From positions 124,001 through 188,000 of the forward strand of contig NZ_QLSU01000007.1 in the NCBI RefSeq assembly GCF_003268775.1: a stretch of DNA of 64,000 nt. Reading direction: 5' to 3'. A program made the position numbers and the translations under genes. The DNA is from Paraburkholderia unamae (GTDB lineage Bacteria; Pseudomonadota; Gammaproteobacteria; Burkholderiales; Burkholderiaceae). The notes below the pieces were generated by a model. It did not search any database. It was not told the DNA's origin and worked only from the letters and a program-made list of their open reading frames with translations. Shown in pieces: positions 9,913 to 21,507 of the stretch (positions are counted from its first letter, which is position 1; each line of letters opens with the position of its first letter).

Positions 9913-11727
9913 TTAACGGGACGCCGTGCCAAGCGCGGCTTGCAGTTGCGCGACCACGCCGCTCCAGTCGCCGAGCGTGGACTGGCGGAACACGCGCGCC
10001 GACGGATACCAGACCGAATCGGCGCGATCCTTGCCCCAGCGCCAGTCGGGCTGCGCGGCCAGCAGCACCCACACCGGCTTGCCGAGCGCGCCGGCGAGGT
10101 GCGCCACCGAGGTATCGACGGTAATGACGAGGTCGAGCGCCGCGATAAGCGCCGCCGTGGCCGCGAAGTCGTGCAGATCGTCGCCGAGCGCGTCCATCGG
10201 CCAGCGCCCCGCGACTCGCGCGAGTTGCGCGGCCCCCGGTCCCTTCTGGATCGCGAACCAGGCGTTGCCGGTGAGTTCGGCAAGCGGCAGGAGCGATTCG
10301 AGCGGCACGGAGCGGAACGCGTCGAAATGGTGGCGCGGGTTGCCCGCCCACACGAGCCCGATGCGGCGACGCGCGGCGCCGGACAGCGCATTCACGCGTG
10401 CGCGCCACGCAACGGCCTGCACGGAGTCGGCGCGCATGTAAGGCGTGGCGGCGTAGATCGGCCGGCCGGGGAACTTGAGCGGGAGGCTCATCACGTCGCA
10501 CCTGTAGTCGTATTCCGACGCGAAGGCTTCGTCACTCGGCGCGGCGTCGAGCACGCGCGCCACGCCCGGCACCGTCGCGGCGAGCGTCGCCAGTTCCGGG
10601 GCGACCCACGCGTCGACCTGCGCGCCCATCTGCGCGAGCAGGCCCGCATAGCGCACGAACTGGATCTGGTCGCCCACGCCCTGCTCGCGGCAGATCAGAA
10701 AACGCTTGCCCGCGAGCGGCTCCCCTTGCCATTCGGCGCCAGGCCGTTTGGGGTAATTGGGCTTGCCGATGGTGGTGATCTTGCGGTTTTCGAACAGCGG
10801 CCAGCCGTCCGCATAGTCCTCGCGCCTGAGCATCAGCATGCCCAACTGGAAACCCGATTCCGGCAAGCCGGGGTTCAGTTCCAGCGCGCGGCGATATTCG
10901 ACTTCCGCTTCGTCGTAACGCGCGAGCGCCGTTAGCGCGAAGGCGAGATTGTTGATGACGCCCGCCCCGTCGGGCTTGAGCTCGATCGCGCGGCGGTAAA
11001 GCGGAATCGCCTCTTCATAGCGGTGCATCGCATCGTAGGCGTAGCCGAGTTCGAAGAGCGCGAGCACGTTGTCGGGGTCGCGCGCGATCACGGGCTCGAA
11101 GCAGGCGGCGGCTTCGGCGTGCTTTTCCATGCCGCGCAGTAGCCGTCCCATATGGATCAGCGTATTCGGGTCGCGCGGGTCGAGCGCCGCGGCCGCGCGG
11201 AATTCCTCCAGCGCGTCGGCCTTTTGCCCGGCCGCTTCGAGCGCGCGCCCGAGGTTGAACGCAAAATGCGCCGAATTCGGCTCCAGCGCGCGCGCGCGAC
11301 GGTAGTGCTGCGCGGCGTCCGCGCGATCGCCGAGTTCCATCAGCGCATTGCCGAGGTTGTTGTGCGCGTTCGCGAAATCGGGCGCGATAGCCAGCGCCTT
11401 GCGCTGCCACGCGGCGGCGCCCGTGTGGTCGCCCTGGCGCGCGGCGACCACGCCGCGGTTGGCCTGGTATTCGGCGTTGTCCGGCGCTTGCGTGAGAGCG
11501 CGGTCGATCAGGGCGGCGGCTTGCGCCAGGTCGTCGCGGCCGAGCGCGATCACACCGAGATAGTGCAGCGCGCCGGGATGATCGGGCTGCGCGTCGAGTG
11601 CGGACTCGTAAAGGTCGCTTGCGTCGTCGATCCGGCCCGCGCGGTGGTAGGCGAGACCGGCGTCGACCAGGGCCGCGGCCTGCTCGGAAGCGATGGTGGA
11701 AGCGAGGGGGGGAGCATCGGGAGACAT
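9913..11727 (-). CDS. TPR protein with C-terminal glycosyltransferase-like domain
   Basis: A 604-residue protein. Residues about 15-330 are a run of roughly nine tetratricopeptide repeats (for example ANAHNNLGNALMELGDRADA). The C-terminal 250 residues resemble the family 9/41-like glycosyltransferase fold found in many proteobacterial TPR proteins, with FLICREQGVGDQIQFVRYA and VITVDTSVAHLAGALGKPVW. No signal peptide. The family is often linked to protein or surface glycosylation, but acceptor and donor are not known. Starts at 11739 or a GTG at 11772 are also possible; none has a strong ribosome site. Divergent from purB. Confidence 0.8.
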   Translation of the reverse strand: MSPDAPPLASTIASEQAAALVDAGLAYHRAGRIDDASDLYESALDAQPDHPGALHYLGVIALGRDDLAQAAALIDRALTQAPDNAEYQANRGVVAARQGDHTGAAAWQRKALAIAPDFANAHNNLGNALMELGDRADAAQHYRRARALEPNSAHFAFNLGRALEAAGQKADALEEFRAAAALDPRDPNTLIHMGRLLRGMEKHAEAAACFEPVIARDPDNVLALFELGYAYDAMHRYEEAIPLYRRAIELKPDGAGVINNLAFALTALARYDEAEVEYRRALELNPGLPESGFQLGMLMLRREDYADGWPLFENRKITTIGKPNYPKRPGAEWQGEPLAGKRFLICREQGVGDQIQFVRYAGLLAQMGAQVDAWVAPELATLAATVPGVARVLDAAPSDEAFASEYDYRCDVMSLPLKFPGRPIYAATPYMRADSVQAVAWRARVNALSGAARRRIGLVWAGNPRHHFDAFRSVPLESLLPLAELTGNAWFAIQKGPGAAQLARVAGRWPMDALGDDLHDFAATAALIAALDLVITVDTSVAHLAGALGKPVWVLLAAQPDWRWGKDRADSVWYPSARVFRQSTLGDWSGVVAQLQAALGTASR

Positions 11728-11766
11728 GGCAGCAAACATTTGATTAGGCGCAAACTTTTGACGTGA

Positions 11767-13380
<1,614 letters not shown>

Positions 13381-13400
13381 TCGCCATACGGCCAGGCCAT

Positions 13401-13434
13401 AAAAAAAGCGCTCGATTGAATCGAGCGCTTTTTT
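13401..13434. terminator. Bidirectional intrinsic terminator purB / gntK
   Basis: Stem GCGCTCGAT / ATCGAGCGC with a 3-nt loop, with an A-run before and a T-run after, between the convergent purB and gntT-gntK transcripts. Confidence 0.92.
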
Positions 13435-13454
13435 CGTTTACCGCCGCCAACGCG

Positions 13455-13961
13455 TTATCGCTGCGCGCGGCGCACTTCCAGTTGCTTCATCACCTCGTCG
13501 ACGATCTGCTCGGGCGAGAGTTCGATGCTCACCTCGATCGCCTCATCCGGGCCCGGCGCTTCGAGCGTCTCGAGCTGGCTTTGCAGCAGCGACGGGTCGA
13601 AGAAGTGGCCGGTGCGCGAGACGAGGCGCTCGTGCAGCACGTCGAACGAGCCCTTCAGGTACACGAAGCACACGTCGCGATCGTTGCCGCGCAGGATGTC
13701 GCGATACGAGCGCTTGAGCGACGAGCACGTGAAAACGGCCGTATCGTGCGCGCGCTGCTTCTCCTCGATCGCGGCGCGAATCGTACGCAGCCACGGCCAG
13801 CGGTCGTCGTCGGTGAGGGGGATGCCGTCGTGCATCTTCTTCTTGTTGGCTTCGCTGTGAAAAGCGTCGCCATCGGTGAAGTCGCACTTGAGGCGCTCGG
13901 CGAGCATTTCGCCGATGCGTGTCTTGCCGGCGCCCGACACGCCCATCGCTATCAGGATCAT
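13455..13961 (-). CDS. gntK: Gluconokinase
   Basis: A 168-residue P-loop kinase that phosphorylates gluconate to 6-phosphogluconate. The Walker A motif GVSGAGKT is at residues 7-14, DGDAFHSEANKKKM binds the sugar, and SSLKRSYRDILR is the typical third motif. It is 14 bp downstream of gntT on the same strand, with a GGAG ribosome site, so uptake and phosphorylation of gluconate are coupled. Its product is the substrate of Edd, encoded just upstream. Confidence 0.95.
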   Translation of the reverse strand: MILIAMGVSGAGKTRIGEMLAERLKCDFTDGDAFHSEANKKKMHDGIPLTDDDRWPWLRTIRAAIEEKQRAHDTAVFTCSSLKRSYRDILRGNDRDVCFVYLKGSFDVLHERLVSRTGHFFDPSLLQSQLETLEAPGPDEAIEVSIELSPEQIVDEVMKQLEVRRAQR

Positions 13962-13975
13962 TTACCGCTCCAGTT

Positions 13976-15337
13976 CTACACCACCGCTGCCAAGGCAAAT
14001 GTGAGGCCAAGGCCCAGCAGCGAAATAATCGTTTCCAGCAGCGACCAGGTCTTGAACGTCTGACCCACGGTCATGCCGAAATACTCCTTGATCAGCCAGA
14101 ATCCGCCGTCGTTGACGTGCGAGAAGATCAGCGAGCCCGAGCCCGTAGCGAGCACGAGCAACTCCGGCTTCACCGTCATGGCGCTGGCCGACGCGATCGG
14201 CGCGACGATGCCGCATGCCGTGGTCATGGCGACCGTGGCCGAACCCGTGGCAAGACGGATCAGCGCGGCGACGAGCCAGCCGAGCAGAAGCGGCGACAGA
14301 TGCTCGTTCTGTGCCAGCTCGACGATCTGCTTCGATACGCCGCTGTCCATCAGCACGCGGCCAAAGCCGCCGCCCGCGCCGACGATCAGCGTGATGCCCG
14401 CGATCGGCGCGAGACAGTCGCCGCAGAACTTCTGGATCTGCTCGCGCGTGAAGCCGCGTTGCGCGCCGAAGGTCCAGAAGCTTACCAGCACGGCGATCAG
14501 CAGGGCGACGTCCGAGGTGCCGATAAAGTGCAACAGATTGTTCGGCAGCGTCTTGGGCGTGAACACGAGATCGGCCCAGCTACCCACCAGCATCAGGATC
14601 ACGGGCAGCAGGATCGTGAAGAGCGTCACGCCGAAGCTCGGCAGTTCGCTATCGGGCTTGGGATCGGCCTTGCTCACGAACTGTTCGGACAGCGGATTGC
14701 TCTCCGGCAGCTTGATGAAGCGGTGAATGAAGAGCGCGAACAGCGGCCCGGCGATGATCGCCGTGGGCACGCCTACGATCAGGCCGTAAGCGATGGTCTT
14801 GCCGATGTCGGCGTGATACGCCTGCACGGCGAGGAGCGCGGCCGGGTGCGGCGGAATCAGCCCGTGCACGACGGAGAGACCCGCCACCATCGGCAAGCCG
14901 ATCAGCAGCAGCGACTTGCCGGTGCGCTTGGCGACGTTGAACGCGATCGGAATCAGCAGCACGAAGCCGACTTCGAAGAACACCGGCAAGCCGACGATGA
15001 TCGCGACGACCATCATGGCCCAGTGAATGTTCTTCTCGCCGAACCAGCGGATGAGCGTCGTGGCGATGCGCTCGGCGCCGCCCGATTCGGCCATCATCTT
15101 GCCGAGCATCGTGCCGAGGCCCACCACGATGGCGATGTGGCCAAGCGTGTTGCCGTTGCCGGTTTCGAACGACTTGACGATCTGATCCATCGGCATGCCG
15201 ACGGCCAGGCCGAGCAGCAGCGAAACGATGATCAGGACGAGAAACGGATAAACCTTGAAGCGCGTGATCAGCAGGATCAGCGCAGCGATCGCGACGAGCG
15301 CGTAAATCAGCAGCATGCTGCCGTGGGCCACTCCCAT
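13976..15337 (-). CDS. gntT: Gluconate:H+ symporter (GntP family)
   Basis: A 453-residue inner-membrane transporter with about 12-14 hydrophobic spans. GntP-family motifs include PMVAGLSVVHGLIPPHPA and the C-terminal TGSGSLIFSHVNDGGFW. Start ATG 15337 follows a CTGGAGAAGAG ribosome site; the longer in-frame extension is polar and non-homologous. Likely imports gluconate for GntK. It lies about 295 bp downstream of eda, so it may be part of the HexR regulon or have its own promoter in the gap; no separate operator was seen. Confidence 0.93.
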   Translation of the reverse strand: MGVAHGSMLLIYALVAIAALILLITRFKVYPFLVLIIVSLLLGLAVGMPMDQIVKSFETGNGNTLGHIAIVVGLGTMLGKMMAESGGAERIATTLIRWFGEKNIHWAMMVVAIIVGLPVFFEVGFVLLIPIAFNVAKRTGKSLLLIGLPMVAGLSVVHGLIPPHPAALLAVQAYHADIGKTIAYGLIVGVPTAIIAGPLFALFIHRFIKLPESNPLSEQFVSKADPKPDSELPSFGVTLFTILLPVILMLVGSWADLVFTPKTLPNNLLHFIGTSDVALLIAVLVSFWTFGAQRGFTREQIQKFCGDCLAPIAGITLIVGAGGGFGRVLMDSGVSKQIVELAQNEHLSPLLLGWLVAALIRLATGSATVAMTTACGIVAPIASASAMTVKPELLVLATGSGSLIFSHVNDGGFWLIKEYFGMTVGQTFKTWSLLETIISLLGLGLTFALAAVV

Positions 15338-15631
15338 GAGGCTCTTCTCCAGGTAGTTGTTCGATGTCCTTTCGCCCGGTGCGCCGACGCGTGCGCGGCG
15401 GCGGCACACGCGGAATCTACGCGGTGCGAAAGGGGCCGGCCGTCGCCGGGCCGGGGATTGTAGAGGTTATAACGACTTTTGGCGCAGCGTGCTGGAAAGA
15501 CGAGCGAGCCGCGCAAGGCGCGCGCCTGAAAGGCGCCGTTTGCGCGGCTCGTTATGCCCCCAGACTCGCGGGCGCAGCGTTCCGGTCATCGTTGCGCCGC
15601 AACATGCGGCGCGGGGTCAAGCGAAGCGGTA

Positions 15632-16273
15632 TCAGCGCACCGGGCGCGACAGCTCGCTCGCGGCATGCGCGAGACGCGTGATTTCGTCCCAGTTCTGCGA
15701 AGCGAGCGCAGCCTTCGGCGTGAGCCACGAACCGCCTACGCACACCACGTTCGGCAGCGCGAGGAAGGTCGGCGCCGATTCGGCGCTGATGCCGCCCGTC
15801 GGGCAGAACTTGAGCGTCGGGAACGGGCCATGGAACGCTTGCAGCATGTTCAGACCGCCGGCCGGCACTGCCGGGAAGAACTTCACGATCTCGTAACCCA
15901 GTTCCATCGCGACGATGATGTCGGTCGGCGTCATCACGCCCGGCAGGAGCGGCAGGCCCGCGTCGAGCGACGCCTGATGGATCTCGCGCGTGAGGCCCGG
16001 CGACACGCCGAACTGCGCGCCGGCCTGCTTCGCGAGTGCGCAGTGCTCGGGCTTCGTGATCGTGCCCACACCCACGACGATGTCCGGCGCGATTTTGGCG
16101 GCGCGCTCGATGGCTTCGAGACCGGCTTTCGTGCGCAGCGTGATTTCCAGCACCTTCACGCCGCCCGCGTGCAGCGCGCGCGAAACGTGCTCGCCCTGCT
16201 CCGGCGTGTCGAAGGCGAGCACCGGAATGACGGGACCCAGGCGGACGATGTCGGCCACTGTGCTATTTGCCAT
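15632..16273 (-). CDS. eda: KDPG/KHG aldolase
   Basis: A 213-residue class I aldolase splitting 2-keto-3-deoxy-6-phosphogluconate into pyruvate and glyceraldehyde 3-phosphate. The Schiff-base lysine is in EIVKFFPA, the proton-shuttling glutamate in VLEITLRT and the phosphate loop in CPTGGI. Start ATG 16273 has AAGGAG upstream. It follows edd by 23 bp, forming the edd-eda operon of the Entner-Doudoroff pathway. Confidence 0.96.
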   Translation of the reverse strand: MANSTVADIVRLGPVIPVLAFDTPEQGEHVSRALHAGGVKVLEITLRTKAGLEAIERAAKIAPDIVVGVGTITKPEHCALAKQAGAQFGVSPGLTREIHQASLDAGLPLLPGVMTPTDIIVAMELGYEIVKFFPAVPAGGLNMLQAFHGPFPTLKFCPTGGISAESAPTFLALPNVVCVGGSWLTPKAALASQNWDEITRLAHAASELSRPVR

Positions 16274-16296
16274 GTTCAGGCTCCTTGATGATGAAA

Positions 16297-18198
<1,902 letters not shown>

Positions 18199-18284
18199 CG
18201 AATCTCCTTCCTTCTTGTCTCGGCGGGGACGCTCGGGGCCAGATCAGGCGCGCCTGCGGCGCTCCAGACAGCGATGGCGCGATG

Positions 18285-18302
18285 TTAGTAGAAAAACTAC
18301 AA
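18285..18302. promoter_or_regulatory. HexR-type operator for edd
   Basis: Palindrome GTAG-AAAAA-CTAC (18288-18300). On the minus strand it reads TTGTAGTTTTTCTACTAA, very close to the published HexR consensus TGTARTTTTAYTACA. Located 87-104 bp upstream of edd in the edd/hexR intergenic region. HexR normally represses and is released by KDPG, the product of Edd. Confidence 0.85.
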
Positions 18303-18418
18303 GCCGACAATCCCGGTTAGACCCTGGGGGCGCAACGTTACACGAACGCCTAGTCTTATTACTGACGGGACTCGCGCGACGCTGCGCAACCAACCCGGAG
18401 AGAAGCAAACGACGATCC

Positions 18419-18433
18419 TGTAGTTTTTGTACA
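18419..18433. promoter_or_regulatory. HexR-type operator for hexR (autoregulation)
   Basis: TGTAGTTTTTGTACA, a near-perfect match to the HexR consensus, 55-69 bp upstream of the hexR start. It is followed by the overlapping palindrome GTAC-ATAAC-GTAC (18429-18441). Two operators in one divergent region suggest joint control of edd and hexR. Confidence 0.82.
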
Positions 18434-18487
18434 TAACGTACGATCCGCTATAGTCCACGGATCTTTCAGCATAGTGCGAGTTTCCCG

Positions 18488-19345
18488 ATGCTGCTGTCCC
18501 AGGTGAAAGCCATGCGCGAGCAATTGCGCCCTTCGGAGCGCAAGCTCGCCGATTACGTGGTGGAAGCGCCGCGCGAGGTGCTCGACCTTTCGATGACCGA
18601 GGTCGCCGAGCGCGCGGGCGTGAGCCAGCCGACCATCGCACGGTTCTGTCATGCGCTGGGTTTCTCGGGATTCCGGGAGTTCAAGATCCGCCTCGCCCAG
18701 GCCGTTGCCGCCGACCTGCCAACGGAACATCCGGCCGTCTATCGCGACGTGAGTCCGAACGAACCAGTGCCGGGCGTCGCGGCGAAGGTGCTGGACCGGA
18801 CCATCGGCGCGCTCGTGCAGGTGCGCAACAACCTCTCGACCGACTCGCTCGCCGCGGCCATCGACCTGCTCGCCAACGCTGCGCGCATCGAGTTCTATGG
18901 CGCAGGCGGCTCGGGCATCGCCGCGCAGGACATGCAGCACAAGTTCTTTCGCCTTGGCATGCCGAGCGTCGCGTACGCGGACCCGCACACATTCCTGATG
19001 TCGGCGGCGCTGCTCGGGCCCGGTGACGTGGTCGTGGCGATCTCGAACACGGGACGTACGCGCGACATCGTGGACGCCGCGCGCACGGCGCTCGGCCGTG
19101 GCGCGAAGGTCATCGCGATCACGCATGGCACGTCTCCGCTCGCGCGGCTCGCGAGCGTGGGCCTGCACGCAAACGTCGACGAGGACACCGACGTCTTTTC
19201 GCCGATGACTTCACGCACCTCGCATCTCGCGATCGGCGACATCCTCGCGGTGGGCGTGGCGCTCCAACGCGGCCCCGAACTCGCTGAAAAGCTCGCCGAC
19301 GCGAAAGACATCATCGCGCGGCGAAGGCTGGACCCGAACGGCTAA
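18488..19345 (+). CDS. hexR: HexR-type RpiR family transcriptional regulator
   Basis: A 285-residue repressor. Residues 1-75 are an RpiR helix-turn-helix (SMTEVAERAGVSQPTIARFC). Residues about 120-250 are a sugar isomerase (SIS) domain that senses a phosphosugar, with FYGAGGSGIAAQD and VVAISNTGRTRDIV. Its position divergent from edd-eda and two operator palindromes identify it as HexR, which in pseudomonads and other proteobacteria responds to KDPG. Start ATG 18488 has only a weak purine-rich upstream site. Confidence 0.9.
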   Translation: MLLSQVKAMREQLRPSERKLADYVVEAPREVLDLSMTEVAERAGVSQPTIARFCHALGFSGFREFKIRLAQAVAADLPTEHPAVYRDVSPNEPVPGVAAKVLDRTIGALVQVRNNLSTDSLAAAIDLLANAARIEFYGAGGSGIAAQDMQHKFFRLGMPSVAYADPHTFLMSAALLGPGDVVVAISNTGRTRDIVDAARTALGRGAKVIAITHGTSPLARLASVGLHANVDEDTDVFSPMTSRTSHLAIGDILAVGVALQRGPELAEKLADAKDIIARRRLDPNG

Positions 19346-19398
19346 ACCCGAACCGCTGGATTCGCTGCGCCCTCTCTCGTGCTAAAAAGCGTCGACGC

Positions 19399-19430
19399 AA
19401 AAAAAGCGGACTCCCGAAAGAGTCCGCTTT
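19399..19430 (-). terminator. Intrinsic terminator at the 3' end of TAA locus 1
   Basis: Stem AAAGCGGACTC (19403-19413) and GAGTCCGCTTT (19420-19430). On the minus strand the stem runs into seven Ts, so it ends the adhesin transcript coming from the right. On the plus strand only three Ts follow, so it is weaker for hexR. Confidence 0.85.
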
Positions 19431-19533
19431 GTCGCTTTGTGTCCGGGCGCGAACCACACGCCCGAACGCAAGCCATGATTCCGGCTGACCGGAAGCGGCC
19501 GTACCGCGCCGCGTCCGGTTCGCCCTCAGGCGC

Positions 19534-20126
19534 TTACCACTGATACGACATACCGCCGCCGAAGGTCGCGCCGCCGCTCGAACCATAACCACCGCCCAGC
19601 TTCACCTTGAGGTTCTGGGTGATGCGAGCCGATGCGCCCAACGCCACGGCCTGGTAGCCCTGGAAGTTCGCCGTACCGACACCCACCGCGATGGTCTTGC
19701 CCTGATCGACGTCCGGGATCATCGTGAGCGCCGTTGCCGCCGCCACGCCGCTGTATGCGGTGCGCGCCACGGAGTTCACGTTGCTCTGGAGCGCATTCAA
19801 GCCGCTCTGCAACTGACCCATGTTCGCCGCGTCGGTCGGGTTGACGCCGTTCGCCACATTGGTGATGCGACGTTCGTTGCCCTCCGAACCCACGGACACG
19901 GTGTTGTCCTCGTCCGCCACCGAGTTCGCACCCAGCGCAACCGAGTTGTTGCCCGTGGCCTTCGCGCTGTCGCCAATCGCCGTCGAGCTCGCACCCGAAG
20001 CAATCGCACCACCGCCCGCCGCGATCGAGTTGGTGCCCGTGGCCGAAGCCGCACCGCTCGTCGTGTTGGTCGACAGATACTCAGAACCGTTGACGTTGAT
20101 GTTCTGGATCTGCTGGTTCAGGTTCG
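19534..20126 (-). pseudogene. TAA locus 1: C-terminal stalk and YadA membrane anchor fragment
   Basis: Minus-strand 3' part of a trimeric autotransporter. It starts with coiled-coil [19 protein letters not shown], continues with YadA-head-like SxxA(I/L)G repeats ([25 protein letters not shown]), a neck [20 protein letters not shown], and ends with a YadA anchor ([20 protein letters not shown] to the terminal SYQW). Three such chains would form the 12-stranded outer-membrane barrel. It has no start signal of its own and is cut off from the signal peptide half by the inverted segment. The frame joins the plus-strand segment perfectly after flipping. Confidence 0.88.
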
Positions 20127-21507
20127 GGCAGCACGTATTTCCAGGCTGACGGCATAGGAGATGGCAGCGACAACGCCTATGTTGCGACGAATTCGTACGG
20201 CGTGGCAGTCGGCGCGATGTCCACCGCAACGGGTGCGAACTCCACGGCGCTTGGTTCACAGACGTTGGCAACCGGTACCGCCACAACGGCAATTGGCGTC
20301 AATTCGACGGCAAGCGGGCAAGGCGCGCTCGCGATCGGCAGCGCCAAGGCGACGGGGAAGAATGCGATCGCGTTGGGTAATGGCGAGGTCGCTTCGGGAG
20401 ACAACACATTCGCCGCGGGCTTCAATGCGAAAGCTACCGGCTTGAACTCGTTGGCATTCGGCAACACGGCGGCGGCGAGCGCTACGGACTCCATGGCGTT
20501 CGGTACGATCGCTCAGGTCAGTTCGACGGCCACCAATTCCATCGCGCTCGGTCGAGCGACCAGCGTCCTCAGCGGCGCCACCGATTCGGTTGCGCTGGGC
20601 TCGAGTTCGGTTGCCGACCGCATGAATTCGATCTCGGTGGGCTCGGCGAACAGGCAGCGCCAGATCATCTACGTTGCGAAGGGCACGGCCGGCACCGATG
20701 CGGTGAACGTCAGCCAGTTGACGGATGCCGTTAGCGCATTCGGCTCTGGCGCATCGGTTGGCGCGAATGGCTCGGTCGTCAAGCCGGCCTATGCCATCGA
20801 CGGCAACACCTATAACAACGTAGGTGACGCGCTTGCGGCGCTAAACGCAAGTGCCGTCCAATATGACGATACGTCGTTCTCCAAGGTGACGCTGGGTGGC
20901 TCGGGCCACGCGCCGGTTACGATGACGAACGTGGCGAATGGCGCGCTGAACGCCACGAGCCTGGACGCGGTGAATGGCCAGCAGCTTAATGCGACGAACA
21001 CGAATGTGTCGAAACTGGCGGGCGATGTCACGGATATCTACGGCAAGCTCGCGGATGCCGTGATTTACGACACGTCATCGCATGATTCGGTGACGCTGGG
21101 TGGTTCGGGTCATGCCGCAGTCACGCTGACGAATGTGGCGAACGGTGGTTTGACGGCCTTGAGCGTTGACGCGGTGAACGGCTCGCAGCTTTATGCACTG
21201 GGTGCGAAGACGGATGCCTCGGGCAACATCACCAACGCGTTCGTGGCATACGACGACACGTCGATGAACACGGTGACGCTGGGCGGCTCGGATCATGATC
21301 CGGTCAAGCTGACAAACGTGGCGAACGGCGGCATGAACGCGTCGAGCGTTGACGCGGTGAACGGCTCGCAGCTCTATGCACTGGGCGCGAAGACGGATGC
21401 CTCGGGCAACATCACCAACGCGTTCGTGGCGTACGACGACACGTCGATGGGCAAGGTCACGCTGGGTGGCGATGCGGATCATGCTCCGGTCGTGTTGACG
21501 AACGTGG
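20127..21507 (+). pseudogene. TAA locus 1: inverted passenger segment
   Basis: 1381 bp whose plus strand encodes a typical TAA passenger without start, signal peptide or anchor. It begins [18 protein letters not shown], then has YadA-head repeats ([20 protein letters not shown]), a neck (TDAVNVSQLTDAV), and repeated stalk units around YDDTS...VTLGGSGH...LTNVANG...DAVNGSQLYALG. It stops abruptly at LTNVA. Both flanks code the same protein family on the minus strand. Flipping it places codons in phase at both ends (all codon starts are multiples of 3 in window coordinates on both strands). Interpreted as an inverted internal part of one adhesin gene. Confidence 0.88.
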
